From: Antedon mediterranea
Taxonomy: Eukaryota; Echinodermata; Crinoidea; Comatulida; Antedonidae
Direction of reading: 5' to 3'
DNA: 64,000 nt
Assembly: GCF_964355755.1 (NCBI RefSeq)
Contig: NC_092677.1
Coordinates: 25,576,101-25,640,100, forward strand
The notes beneath the pieces are model-generated. The model was given only the letters and a program-made list of their open reading frames with translations, ran no database searches and was not told where the DNA came from. The position numbers and the translations under genes were made by a program. Below, piece after piece: positions 43,801 through 54,520 of this stretch. The stretch's first letter is position 1, and every line of letters starts with the position of its first letter.

Positions 43801-46800
43801 TTCTGTAACACTTAACATATTACACGGCACTCCTCAAGGTAAGAACTATAACAACTATTTATGTGTGAAGAACCATATAACAACAAGAAAAAAAAATGAA
43901 AATGCCATTTCGGCAAAAAATCGTTTTCTGACATATTTTTCTAACCGGTACAAGTAGCAGAATAGGCACGTATATGCGATGTTGTATGCTTCAAGATTTG
44001 TATACATTTTCCAACAAACACTTTGTATTTTTCACATTCTTAATCTTATACAATCGTCGACATCTTTTTTGATAACTTTCGCGTTTTAATACCGTTATTG
44101 GATAAAAGCTAAAGCGTTACTTATTTTTTCTTCGTCATCTTAATATTTTCAGAATTATTGGACGTTTTCTCATCTTTGGTTTTTTTTTTTTCAAAAATCT
44201 TTTTTACACTTTACATTTATTTTTATACATGGTTTCAATGATATTGATAATATTGGTTGAAAATACTTTTTAAACTCTTGTACAAGCCGCGAGTAAACCA
44301 ATTTATTTATAGCATGCATTTTACTGATATAAGTGTGTAATGTTACATGTTCACTTTTTTCCTATGAAATCCAGAATAAGAAAAACAAATTAAGAGCGTT
44401 TTTTTTAATAAGATTTTTATAGTAGTTTTACATTTTCACTTTATCCTACCAAATCCGGAAATAAAACATTTTTAGAGGGTTTTTTTATATATATATATTT
44501 TCATGCTACATTTTTACTGTCTTGCTACATTTTTACTTTATCCTACGAAATTCGGAATAGACAAAAAATAATATCGTTTTTTAAAATACATTTTTATAGT
44601 TGTTACATTTTTTACTTTATCCTACGAAATTTTCTAGTCGTCTTAATTATTTATTCTACGAAATCCGGAAATAAAACATTTTAATAAGGTTTTTTTTATA
44701 TATATAAATTTTCATGCGACTACATTTTTACTGTCGTGGTACATTTACGAAATTCGGAATAGACTAAAAATAATATAATAAGAGCGTTTTTTTTAATACA
44801 TTTTTATAGTCGTGTTAAATTTTTACTTTATCCTACGAAATTTTGAAATGCGAAAAACATATTATGAGTGATTTAGATTTTCTAGTCGTCTTAATTATTT
44901 ATCCTACGAAATCCGGAAAATAAGAGAACCATTTTAAGAGCGTTTTTATTGTCGTGCTACATTTTCACTTTCTCCTAAAAAAATTCGGAAATGCGGAAAG
45001 CATATTAAGAGTAGTTTATGTTTTTTATAGTTTTCTTACTTTTTACTACGAATTCAAATTGTATAGATTTGGAAATGGATAAAACAAAATAAGTTTATAA
45101 TTTAGAGTCGTGTTACATTTTCATTCCTACGAAACTTAAATGTGCAAAACTTTTATAGTGTTTTAAATTTTGTATTTTTCAATAAATGCGCAGATTTTTG
45201 CAATGTCGAAGATTTTTTTTTTTATCGATTGGCTGAGGCGCAAAACAAATTAAACTCAAGATTTATAGTATCAACTACATATAAGATTGTCATAGTTGTA
45301 CAAGTGTAGTGGTATATTATATTTGTGGGCAAAACAATTCAATGATAATGGTTCCGAACTCTATGTTCAAGGATTCTCGGAAGGTAATTGTGTATTTGGC
45401 AAGCTGAGTATAAACTACTCTGAAATCTATTGGGTACAAAAGAGGAACAAAGTTACAGAACAAAAATGTACACTACACTACACTACATAACATAGACAAA
45501 GGTTCATACTTTACAAAAAGGTAAAATTTGTTTTTAAAAATATGTAAGATGGGTGGTTAATATTTTGGTAAATGAATGACGCAAGAATGTATAAAATGGT
45601 AAGTGTTGGAATGATGCTGTCAGGATATCTCCAGTTATCTTTGGTAAGTCGTTCATTTGTTCTAAACAATGAATTTCCTCCGCTGTTTTCTTTTTCAGGA
45701 TTTTAACTCGTTTCTATTTTATTTAACCAGAACACCGGAATATGCCGTTAGAAGATGCGATGAAGCTTATAGTAAAAAACTTTGATAACTATATGCAAGC
45801 ATTGCGAGAAAAGAAAGGAGAAAAAATGGCTGCCGCTACTGCTCCGCAGCCGTTGCCGCCTCCCACAATACCAGCTATCATACCGGAACCCGTGGATGAG
45901 CTTACGATTCCACAGCTTTTGAATCTACTTGCCGACGAAAGGCAGTTAACGGTCCTTGAAATGACGCGTGTAATTACTCATTTGTCCCAAGTCCGTAAAA
46001 AAATGATGGACGTTCAGGGTGTGACTGTTGCTCCAGGTAATCAGTTTAAAATATAATCATTTAGATTAAAATGTATTAATTTTTTAATAACTAGTCTTAG
46101 TATCATTGTACTGTAATTACAGTGTTCCAGTTCATTAATTTTCTTATTGCTTATTTACAGTTCTTGATGTTGCAGCTCGTCCCACTAAACCAGAAGTTCC
46201 AGCAACCAGCAGTACACAAGCACTGCAGGCAAAGATCCTAAACACGTTCTCATCAGCTGGTGGAACGACCAACAACTCTGGCCCCTCACCTGTTGTAAAT
46301 CCAGCTCCATCGGTAGTAGAACCTCCCAAACCAGTCGCCCCCAAATTGTCGGCAGCGGCGGCAGCAGCAGCAGGAGACCTATCTGGTGCGAACCTAAATC
46401 TGGACAATCCAAATATTCAGAAGGCACTGAATAGCCTTATTCAGATAAAACCAAATGTTCTTAGAAGTTTAGTTGGCAGCACGATGACAGACACCAAACC
46501 GACAGTGGCAACTGCTGACAGCCTTAAACCATTGATGTCTATACAGCCGTCGATGTCTGGACAACAATCGATGTCTGGACAACAATCGATGTCTGGACAA
46601 CAATCGATGTCTGGACAACAATCGATGTCTGGACAACAATCGATGTCTGGACAACAATCGATGTCTGGACAGTCATCACATAATCCTTATGAACAATACC
46701 AACAGCAACTACAACAACAGCAGCAGCAACTCCTCCAGCAGCAGCAGCACATGCAAGAGCAGCAGCAGCAAAACTTCAATCAGCAGAATTTCAATCAGAA

Positions 46801-46954
46801 CTTCAACCAGCAAAACCAGATGGCATTTTCTCGAGGTTCAGCTTCACAACAACCTTTTAATGGACCTACTGGATTTTCTTATCCTCAACAACAGCAACAA
46901 CAAGGAAACTATCAACAGCAGCAGCAGTCATATTACGGAGGTCAAAGGTACTAA
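37879..46954 (+). CDS. NCOA5: NCOA5-type nuclear receptor coactivator with an N-terminal RRM
   Basis: Nine coding exons: 37879-38002, 39260-39367, 39732-39840, 40596-40736, 40849-41025, 41596-41718, 43639-43838, 45731-46036 and 46161-46954. They give 693 aa with all phases consistent. Residues about 12-85 are an RRM of hnRNP C/RALY type (RNP2 VFVGNL, RNP1 KGYAFVQF). An Arg/Asp-rich stretch follows (about 85-235, many RDRD and RERE words). Next come the anticodon-binding-like domain typical of NCOA5 (EILVVDKQQRAYAEIVERRL to LNILHGTPQEHRNMP) and an LXXLL box LLNLL (about 390-394) inside IPQLLNLLADERQLT. The C-terminal half is Ala/Pro/Gln-rich and keeps LDNPNIQKALNSLIQ. NCOA5 binds nuclear receptors and acts in transcription and RNA regulation; human NCOA5 lacks the RRM. 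The C-terminus contains seven SMSGQQ-type repeats and poly-Gln. Confidence 0.93.
38199..38465 (+). mobile_element. tRNA-derived SINE (family 1), NCOA5 intron 1
   Basis: Starts AGTGGAGCTGTGGCTTGGTGG (A-box region), has B box GGTTCAAGTCC, then CAACTCCACTCCCAAAGAC, GTAGAGCATCTTGTGTATA and an A-rich end. It is the best-preserved copy of the family in this window. Confidence 0.78.
38799..39183. mobile_element. Inverted-repeat element with GTGCGTCA repeats, NCOA5 intron 1
   Basis: TAATGCACTTGTCAATTG at the left is mirrored by CAATTGACTATGTGCATTA at the right. The match continues inward through CCACTATACAACCCC, GGGAGAGGTGCGTCAT and their complements (about 50 bp of terminal inverted repeat). The inside carries many GTGCGTCA/GTGTGTCA words. 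Non-coding; the class is unknown. Confidence 0.75.
39521..39632. mobile_element. MITE family B, shortened, NCOA5 intron 2
   Basis: AGCTCTGTCTACACTATCAA to GATAGTGTAAACAGAGCT at 112 bp; part of the centre is deleted. Confidence 0.82.
39885..40033. mobile_element. MITE family B, left arm lost, NCOA5 intron 3
   Basis: Four tandem AATATGGTAGTGATAT words lead into GTCCATATATGGGCACATCA and the right arm GATAGTGTAGACAGATCT. The left terminal arm is absent. Confidence 0.72.
40195..40495 (+). mobile_element. SINE with tRNA-Ser/Leu-like head, NCOA5 intron 3
   Basis: GAGTGGCCGAGCTGTTAA resembles the D arm of a class II tRNA, and GCCTCACTCGCTCC closes the head. The body includes TGTGCACTTTAAAGAACCTA and GAGTTACCCCGGGCTAC, then an (AAT)n-like end. 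A recognisable B box is degraded. Confidence 0.6.
41159..41337. mobile_element. Family A MITE, reference copy, NCOA5 intron 5
   Basis: A 179-bp copy from AGCGTGGTTCCC to GGGAACCAAGCT, flanked by TTA at 41156-41158 and 41338-41340. The arms hold ACGCAACGCAAGGACGTAAC and its inverse; the centre has AATCACAAGCGATGG and CTTGTGATTGC. A complete, apparently young copy. Confidence 0.92.
42425..42730 (-). mobile_element. tRNA-derived SINE with TATAGCGCC tail, inserted in the LINE
   Basis: On the minus strand the head GGCGCAGTGTGTTGGACG has a pol III A box, and GGATTCGAACCTAGG gives an imperfect reading of a B box region. The tail is AAGCGCCTTTGAGCATGATT then GGCGCTATATAAATGTGG and (TTA)n. It interrupts the LINE at 42062-43440. 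Confidence 0.68.
42889..43062. mobile_element. Family A MITE with TTA duplication, inserted in the LINE
   Basis: AGCGTGGTTCCC to GGGAACCAAGCT, flanked by TTA at 42886-42888 and 43063-43065. It cuts the reverse-transcriptase coding remnant, so it arrived after the LINE. Confidence 0.9.
44130..45170. repeat. Degenerate tandem repeat with ATCCTACGAAATCCGGAA words, NCOA5 intron 7
   Basis: About seven loose units of roughly 100-170 bp, each with TTTTTACTTTATCCTACGAA, ATTCGGAATA or ATCCGGAAATA, then AAGAGCGTTTTTTTTAATA. Units differ by many small indels. No coding signal. Confidence 0.72.
46550..46675 (+). repeat. Coding 18-bp tandem repeat, SMSGQQ x7, in NCOA5 exon 9
   Basis: TCGATGTCTGGACAACAA is repeated almost without change, encoding SMSGQQ; the last unit turns into SMSGQSSHN. 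The near-identity at DNA level indicates recent expansion and likely length polymorphism. It is followed by CAG/CAA runs coding poly-Gln (46700-46775). Confidence 0.93.
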
Positions 46955-47759
46955 GTTTATGAGGTCAAAGTTCAGGATTTATCCTTAACGAGGAAACTAC
47001 CAGCAGCAGTCGTATTATGGTGGTCAAAGGTCAAGAGGTTATAGCTGCAAGTTTCTGGAGGTCAGAGCTACAAAGCCCACTATACTACTAGAATATTCTG
47101 TAGAAGAGAAATTATCTGTTGTGATATCTCTAATTGTCTTTCTTCAAGATTTGCTTTAGATTCGGTATTGTAAAATAGATTTTTCAGTCATTTTATACAG
47201 ATAATTTTTTTTAAATACTTTATTGTATGTAAAAATAGTAACATGGCAATTTCATCTGACGATTTACATAACACATGGTTTAGGAAAAATGATTATTTTA
47301 TTCAAAGTAAATGTGTTTTTTATTGAAGCCATTAATGTTGATACAGTATAAACGTACATTTGCCGTAGATATTATTTGATTTTAAATTTGGAATGTTATC
47401 TTTAACATGGAGTAAGTATTTTTTTAAAATTTAAATAAGATAAGTATGTGTATTTCGCAAGATTTTAGTAGCTGTTAATAAAATAAAATATCTCTTTGTA
47501 ATAAAATGTATCATTATGCCTGGCACAATAATATGTAACATCATGTTGTCAATGAAATCTTGTTCTTGCTAACTGATATTGTGTGATGTTTGTGTTTTAA
47601 TTAATTTAATCAACTGTTAATCATGTCAAATAAATACCATTTTCTCGACAGGGATCATTTGAATTTACTGAATTTGAATAATAAAGCAAACCTGTTTCAT
47701 TATTTTTTAGCAAAAATTATTGTGGAAAAAATTTGCAAATTTCAGAATTTCTACAAATA

Positions 47760-48110
47760 CAAATTGTACTTTATTATATATATGTTTGATACATATAATA
47801 TGTATGATACTGGAGATATTTTTGAATTATCTATGGAGATCTATCTATGCATAGATAACAACATCGTTATTATGGAATGTGATTTTTAATCCAAATCTTG
47901 GAATTGGAATGTCTTGTATCAGTATGTACTGGTGACATCGAGGACGGCGATAACAAATTGTACTTTATTAATATGTTTGATACATATTGTATGATACTGA
48001 AAATATTTTGGAATTGTCTATGCAGATATGCATAGATCACAACGTCGTTATTATGGAATATGTGATTTTTATCAAAAGCTTGGAATCAGAATGTCCATAT
48101 TCAACCGTTT
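47760..48110. repeat. Direct duplication of about 130 bp
   Basis: ATGTTTGATACATA, TGTATGATACTG, TATGCATAGAT and CGTTATTATGGAAT recur in order at about 47780-47890 and 47970-48070. The copies differ by small indels. Confidence 0.65.
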
Positions 48111-48477
48111 CAGCTCTTTATACAGTCTTTATACAATAGCTGTTCTTTCGAAATTTGTAGCCGTTTTTTACCTCCTAATTATGGTCAGTTTAGGTGTACA
48201 CACTTGTTGAATAAAAGGAGACGTGGTTGTAAAAAGCATTTTTTCCAAGAAGAGTTTTAGATGTGGTTATTATTATTAAGCAATTTCAGTGTTTGTAAAT
48301 AATACTAGACTTGAAACCAGCCGTTGTAGCTTTGCTAGTTTGAAAAGAAGTTTCAAGTTGATGGAAATTTAGAAAATAAGAAAGTTCTGTAAGAAAATAA
48401 AACATGTTTTTGTAACGAAGTTTTTGTCGTTTGTGTTATTTTTTCATTAACGGAAACTGGAGAAGGAAATAAAAATA

Positions 48478-48587
48478 CAATTCTTGTCGGACATTGATAC
48501 AACTCTTGCCGGACACCGATACAACTCTTACCGGACACCAATACAACTCTTACCGGACACCGATACACCTTTGGCCGGACAAAAAAA
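48478..48587. repeat. 24-bp tandem repeat
   Basis: Four to five units of GATACAACTCTTACCGGACA followed by CC; an isolated unit recurs at about 48798-48824 together with the following AAAACGGACC word, showing that the block was duplicated. Confidence 0.8.
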
Positions 48588-49059
48588 AAAAACAAAAACG
48601 GACCTTTCTAAATGAAAACTATCAGATTTTTGAGAGAAGCCGTAATGTGACCCAGGAGAAATCATGACGTAATGAGAAGGTCATATTATAATTGTTGGTT
48701 ATACTGTATAATCATGATATTATTATCTACTTGATTTTGTTTTGTATGTTTTAGCAATTCAAGCATTTTTGCTTTTTTGTTATTTTCTTTAATACATGCA
48801 ACTCTTGCCGGACACCGATACAATTTGAAACTCAACAAAAACGGACCTAGAGAAGCCTGAGTGTGACCCAGCAGAAGTCATGACGTAATGAGAAGATCAT
48901 ACTACAATTGTTGCCATATAATCATGATTATATCTACTTGATTTTATTTTGTGTATTTTAAAATTTCAAGCATTTGTGCTAATAAAAGAGATCAGTGTTG
49001 TTTCTTTAAATATCTTTTTGTAATATTAAAACGAGGCGTTGGTTTATTTGTGTGACTTG

Positions 49060-49325
49060 TGACGTATTTTTTCGTCCTGATCGAATATTGCTGGTGCGGT
49101 GTCCTTTATGTTACGCCCTCTTCTGTTCATGTACATGCCAGAATATGATAAAAGAGAACATTTTTATTTTCTTTGAATATTCCTTGTAATATTAAAAACG
49201 AGTTGTTGATTTATTTGTGTGATTTTCTTTTTACTATTATTTAGTGAAGATATCTCGTCCTGATCGAATGTTGCTGATGGGTGTCCTTTATGTTACGCCC
49301 TCTTCTGTCCATGGTCATTGACCAG
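49060..49325. repeat. Direct duplication of about 180-bp period
   Basis: CGTCCTGATCGAAT, TTGCTG, GTGTCCTTTATGTTACGCCC and TCTTCTGT occur twice (about 49073 and 49256). No gene. Confidence 0.65.
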
Positions 49326-50029
49326 TTTCAAATATTAAAGAAACAAAGTAGCCTATACTATAACCCAACGGAAGTTTTAAGATCGTTTTTACAATTTTAT
49401 TTTGCGTTTTTAGTCATTTTTCCTTTAAACTTATTATTTATTCAGACAAAAGATATACAGTATTTTAAAAAATATAGGCCTAATACAAAAAAACAAATTA
49501 AACAAACACGACACAAGAAGAAAATATAAAATCATAGTCACTAGCTGCCAGGAAAGCACAAAAGCAGCCTAAGCCTCCAACCAATGACTACTAAATCAGT
49601 AATACGAAATAATACCAGTTTCTTAACAAATTCATTCATTTCAACATTGCCGATGACATCTCTGTGTTTGCGCGTTGTGACGTCAGCAACCGGATGAATT
49701 TACTTGAATGGAGAACTTTTATCTCAACATCTTTCGAATGGGATTTTTCTTTGGTTTATTTTTCTCATTGACATTCGACGATAACACAATATAGCGCTTT
49801 ATCAGGCTGTGTAAATTTGATCACGAAACGATAGTTTTGTAGCAAGGACGATAAGCCTGGAAAAGGGGGTTTCGTACCGCAATAAGGGCAGATTGATTTG
49901 ATGAGTTTTCCGGATTGTCTATGCATATTTGTTTTTCCATTATTAATCAAATTGAAGGCCTAGTTTGATATCATGGGGAAAACAATAGATCATGAGCTTC
50001 TTCAAAGAATATTGTCTCAAACACATTTA

Positions 50030-50300
50030 CAGTGTCTACATATTACGGGCCTTCGCCATATACATATAGGCAATCCCCATACGTTACGCAGTTCCGGTAA
50101 CATCGAGGACGGCGAACACAACATATAGAACGTCTAGCATCGGCATAGAATGTTGTCTCAAACCCCTGTAAATAGGCCTACGTCATACTGGATTACATAC
50201 GGGCCTACGTAGTACAGTATTCGCCATACAAATGTAACTTCAATCCCAACACCTATACGTATACAGTACTGGTGACATCGAGGACGGCGAATACAACATT
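50030..50300. repeat. Tandem duplication containing ACATCGAGGACGGCGA
   Basis: TTGTCTCAAAC, TTCGCCATA, CAATCCC and a GGTGACATCGAGGACGGCGA-like word recur in the same order in two adjacent copies (the words at 50096-50115 and 50271-50290). The same 20-mer also occurs at 47931-47950. Confidence 0.68.
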
Positions 50301-50887
50301 CTAGAACGATACTACGTCCTCCTGGATGTTGACCACAGTAGTAGACAACATCAATAGCATCAATGGAAACAACATTGGGCGGAACGCCAACACTGCTAAA
50401 AGACGTCGATAACCCATGGAAGAAGCAACATTTTCCCAGGATTGACGAGTATTCACTCTTCCCTGATTTTTCCAAACATGAAAAAGGTGTATTTTAAATG
50501 ATATTTCTTATATAATATAGAAATATAAATTTCCGTGTTAACCGTTTCAATAGGTCTAGAACTTGACAGCAAACACACACATCATTTTATCGGTTGATCT
50601 TTTAATTTGAAATTATTCAGGTTGTCGGGTCATTATCCGAGCGTGCATCATGAATGCATTAACAAAGAAATATTGATTATCATGTTGTTCTATTTTATTT
50701 GCCGTAGATAACAATAAAACACGTTCAATGAGTGTATTGCTTTGAATTATTTTAAGACATGCTTCTCTGCATTATAACATCTTGAAGTTTTCCCACAACT
50801 TTATTTTTCTAAACAGTTTTTTTGTTGTTTTCGATGGAATAAGCCTATACCGGCTAAACCACAGTGGCGAGGCCAGGTTTTGAAATA

Positions 50888-51330
50888 TAATAATAATAAA
50901 TAATAATAAATAACATTTATAAAGCGCAAGAGACAAAGGTTTCAAAGCGCTGTGTTTTCCAAGATCTGTGCAAGTAGTAGCGTGTGATTATGCTTCTCTG
51001 AAGAGATGAGTTTTGAGTTTAGTTTTAAATGTGATTACAGATTTTGATGAGCGTATTTCGAGGGGTAGAGTGTTCCAGAGTTTTGGGGCTGCGACAGCGA
51101 AAGCACGATCACCGTAAAACCGAGTTCTGGAACGGGGTCCAGGTTTTAGAAGAAGTCTGCTGGATGGCCTTATATGTCAGCAACAGGATTTTAAAACGAA
51201 TGCGCTGATCTACAGGCAACCAGTGTAAGTCACGTAAAACGGGAGAAATATGTTCATGTCGTTTAGTGCCAGTGATAAGTCTTGCGGCGGAATTTTGGAT
51301 TCGTTGAAGAGGAGACAGATAAGAAGTTGG
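50888..51330 (-). mobile_element. LINE 3' fragment, C-terminus of reverse transcriptase
   Basis: Minus-strand translation at about 51120-51000 gives FYGDRAFAVAAPKLWNTLPL then EIRSSKSVITFKTKLKTHLF, the standard C-terminal block of CR1/L2-type reverse transcriptases. The 3' tail with AAGCGC words and (TTA)n lies at 50888-50960. Sequence further upstream on that strand is decayed. Confidence 0.8.
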
Positions 51331-51497
51331 TACGGGGGAGGGAAGAAATATGGGCTAAAGGTGTTCACAGGGTGTCTGAAAATTGTAAAACAAGTGCTGA
51401 ACTTGACGCAATGCCACGTGTTTTCTTTGCTGTATGTAGGGGAATTTCTTCCCTCCCCCTTCTTGGACCCGCCATCCTATGAACCCAATTTTCCATT

Positions 51498-51970
51498 ACC
51501 GTATTTATTTGAATAAACGCCCCCACCCCATTAGAACATCGTTTGGAATAAACTCCTCCACCCCATTAGAACATCGTTTGGAATAAACGCCCCGCTCTGA
51601 ATAAACGCCCCTCCCCATTAGAGCATCGTTTGCACACACATGCATATACAAAATATTGTATTACAACACAATCCTATTTGTAGTAGAATCCATTAAATGA
51701 CATGATCTACAATTTATCAAGAATTAAAGTTTTACTCTATTTTATCACTTCTTGATATTGTCTTGTTGTTCATATCTAGCGGTATTATAGGCCTACATGT
51801 TACCATACTACACCAAAACAAAAAACACCCAATTCCCAGTGCTGTATCTCCACAAGCTATCTACTTCCGAGAATTGGCTGGAAAAAATAAACGCCTCCTC
51901 AGAATAAATGCCTCCCTCGAATAAACTCCCACCTAAAACCCTCCTGGGGGTTTGGTTGAATAAATACGGT
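51498..51970. mobile_element. C-rich element with ACCGTATTTATT ends
   Basis: ACCGTATTTATTTGAATAAACG at the left and TTGAATAAATACGGT at the right match the ends of 8609-9067. The inside has ATAAACGCCCC words near both ends and unique AT-rich DNA in the middle. Confidence 0.78.
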
Positions 51971-52754
51971 AATTTTCTGCCGTTATCTAATATTTATTTT
52001 GCAAATGTTGGCCTTGCTATGCCCGGTCTTGTTTTTCTATCCCCCCTTCTTCTTCTCCGTCCGTGACCTGTCACGGACAGCCTTAGGCCTACTATACCGT
52101 GGATATCTAGGCCTTATAAATACTCGACCTAATGTAACGCTTGTTTGTGCCGGGGATATGTGTATAATGCCCCACTTTAATAAGTGATTGATCTACTAGC
52201 ACAGTTTTATATTGTATCATTAAAATGCATCCATAATAGTGTGAGAAATAGTTAATCGGTCCTTCCCCCATGGGTGAATGTGTCTTCTTTACCGGACTAA
52301 TTTATGTACATACTCCCAATCTACCCCCTAGAGCATATGGCTCTAAAATGATTTTAGGCCATGTCTTGTTTTGACCGATTTCAATGATACGAAATTGAAA
52401 TTCAAATTTTTATAAAAATGTTTTTAAGACCATTATACATTTAATACGGATATATTTGTTTGTGTTCCTGTTGTATTTTATCTTTATTTATATTTATTTT
52501 TATTTGTACCGTGTTTTCCAATAAATCTGGTGTTTGTTTTGCCGAACCTTCCGAGTAAAAATGAATTGCAATATTTGTGTTTATCGCGTGTTTTGTCGTT
52601 CGTGGTAAGTGTTCACAGTGTTCGCAATATAATAACATACTATAATAAATACAATGAAGTAATCATGTGGGGGTAGGGTCATATAAGTCAAAAAGACTTT
52701 GACCCACCCCAAGATATATCATTAAATACGAATACGAAAACTCAAAGCTACAAT

Positions 52755-53062
52755 TTCTATTTAAACCACTTTATCCGATCTTAACTGGTCTTATGAAATT
52801 TATATTTAACGTTCATCATATCTTGAAAGTAAATAGTTTTTGTATACTAATTTAAACTTTGAAGTAGATGCAGTTTTAATATCAACATGGATTGAATTCC
52901 ATAAGTTAGCTCATTGGTATTTAATATGAGTTCTTGATCAAATTGTTTTTACATTTAAGTAAAAGATTAATCATTTGAATTGCGTCTATTATGGATGTAG
53001 TTGACTATGTTTCATAAAGTAAGTTATTAAATGATTTTGGGAGACAGTTTTTACTTTGTCAT
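52755..53062 (-). mobile_element. LINE reverse transcriptase C-terminal remnant
   Basis: Minus-strand translation contains NLWNSIHVDIKTASTSKFKL ending in a stop after LLSRYDER, like LINE C-termini, with stops in the upstream part. Plus-strand DNA at 52660-52710 (GGGTAGGGTCATATAAGTC, GACTTTGACCCACCCC) forms an inverted pair in its 3' region. Confidence 0.7.
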
Positions 53063-53941
53063 CGTCTTCTTCCTTTTATATATAACATATTATTTTCATT
53101 TTATTTATTTGGTTTTTTTTTTCTTCATTTTTTTAATTTATTTATTAGACACAATCGGTTAAGGGGTTGCGACAATGCGCCATAACACGAAAAAATCCTA
53201 CAAAATACAATTATAACAATATTTAAAACAACATTTAAAACAATATTAAAAACATGACATAAAGAGAATATTAATATCATATACAAAAATGAATTGAAAT
53301 ATAATGTAATTAAACTCATTTAATTTTAATTTGTTTTTTTTCTAATAAAATGTTTTCTTATAAATAATTATTTAAAACAGGGTTGTGATAACAGAAAAGT
53401 CACAGGGTTAAATTAGAACAACAGCCAATGGAATTGCATTGTATAATACAACACGGTAATACATGACACTGTTTATTATATTAACTCGATGTTAAGACGT
53501 GATATAATAAAATCGTAATCAGTTGGATTCCAACCGAGGTATATATCAAGTTATGTTGACACGATGCTGTGAATTCCTCATAATATGCCCTGTTATTTAA
53601 ATATAAGTGTATTATACTCTTTCGAGTTGAATTAATATTTATTTTCCTAATAAGTAACGTTATATCATGTGATATACATCGACACACTTGTACGCTTGGG
53701 TCAACCATGGAGGAATGATGCTAATTCGTGGAGCTTAGCTACAATTAGCCTACGGCCCGAATGCTAGAAGTCAATCCACTCGATAAATAACCGTGTGGAT
53801 GTCACGAACGATTTAAAAATTAGCACCAGAAGACCCGAGTTCATACCTAGATTAAGACGACGTTTTTTCGCTTTATCCTTTGCACGTTCTATGGTCCCGT
53901 ACAGACTGGTTATTTACCATGTTGCATGAGAACAGTTATTG

Positions 53942-54130
53942 CTAAGCCTTACCCGGGTCTTAACCAACTTACCCGGGTCTGAACCAACTTACCCGAGTCT
54001 GAGCCAACTTACCCGGGTCTGAGCCAACTTACCCGGGTCTGAACCAACTTACTCGGGTCTGAACAAACTTACTCGGGGTCTGAACCAACTTACCCGTGTC
54101 TGAACCAACTTACCTGGGCCTGAACTGGCC
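53942..54130. repeat. 20-bp tandem repeat
   Basis: About nine units of AACTTACCCGGGTCTGAACC with single-base variants (ACCCGAG, ACTCGGG). Confidence 0.9.
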
Positions 54131-54339
54131 CCCGACCTGGCCCCGATGTCTGAACGGCCCTAATGTCTGCATTGTCAATGTTTAATTCATTTATATACGT
54201 GTTTCCATTATTAACACAAAGCGTCAGTGAATACTGAGTGTGACTGTACTTTTCTAATACACAATTATATAGGCATGTAGTGTTATTAAAATGTTGATGT
54301 TGGCGTAGTTGCGGAAGCTATCATAACGGCAATTCCATT

Positions 54340-54520
54340 ACAAACTTGCACTATAAGTTGCATAACGTCGTAGTTCATTCTCTAGCCTCGCCGCCGGACA
54401 ATAACGTATATCGTATATTCAGAGCTATACTGGTTGGTAGGCCTGGCGTCGTAGTTTATTCTCTAGCCTCGTGCCGCCGGACAATCCGTGTTACCAATCT
54501 AGGTTGTATTTTTACACTTG
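54340..54520. repeat. Direct duplication with GTCGTAGTT.ATTCTCTAGCC
   Basis: CGTCGTAGTTCATTCTCTAG then CCTCGCCGCCGGACAAT recurs about 90 bp later with small changes. No gene. Confidence 0.65.

Noticed and set aside
49765-49950. Minus-strand frame with CPYCGTKPPF suggesting a zinc finger
   Set aside because: Only one CxxC pair, no further ligands, and no flanking exons.
50158-50475. 105-codon minus-strand frame
   Set aside because: Lies in tandem-duplicated non-coding DNA and matches no family.
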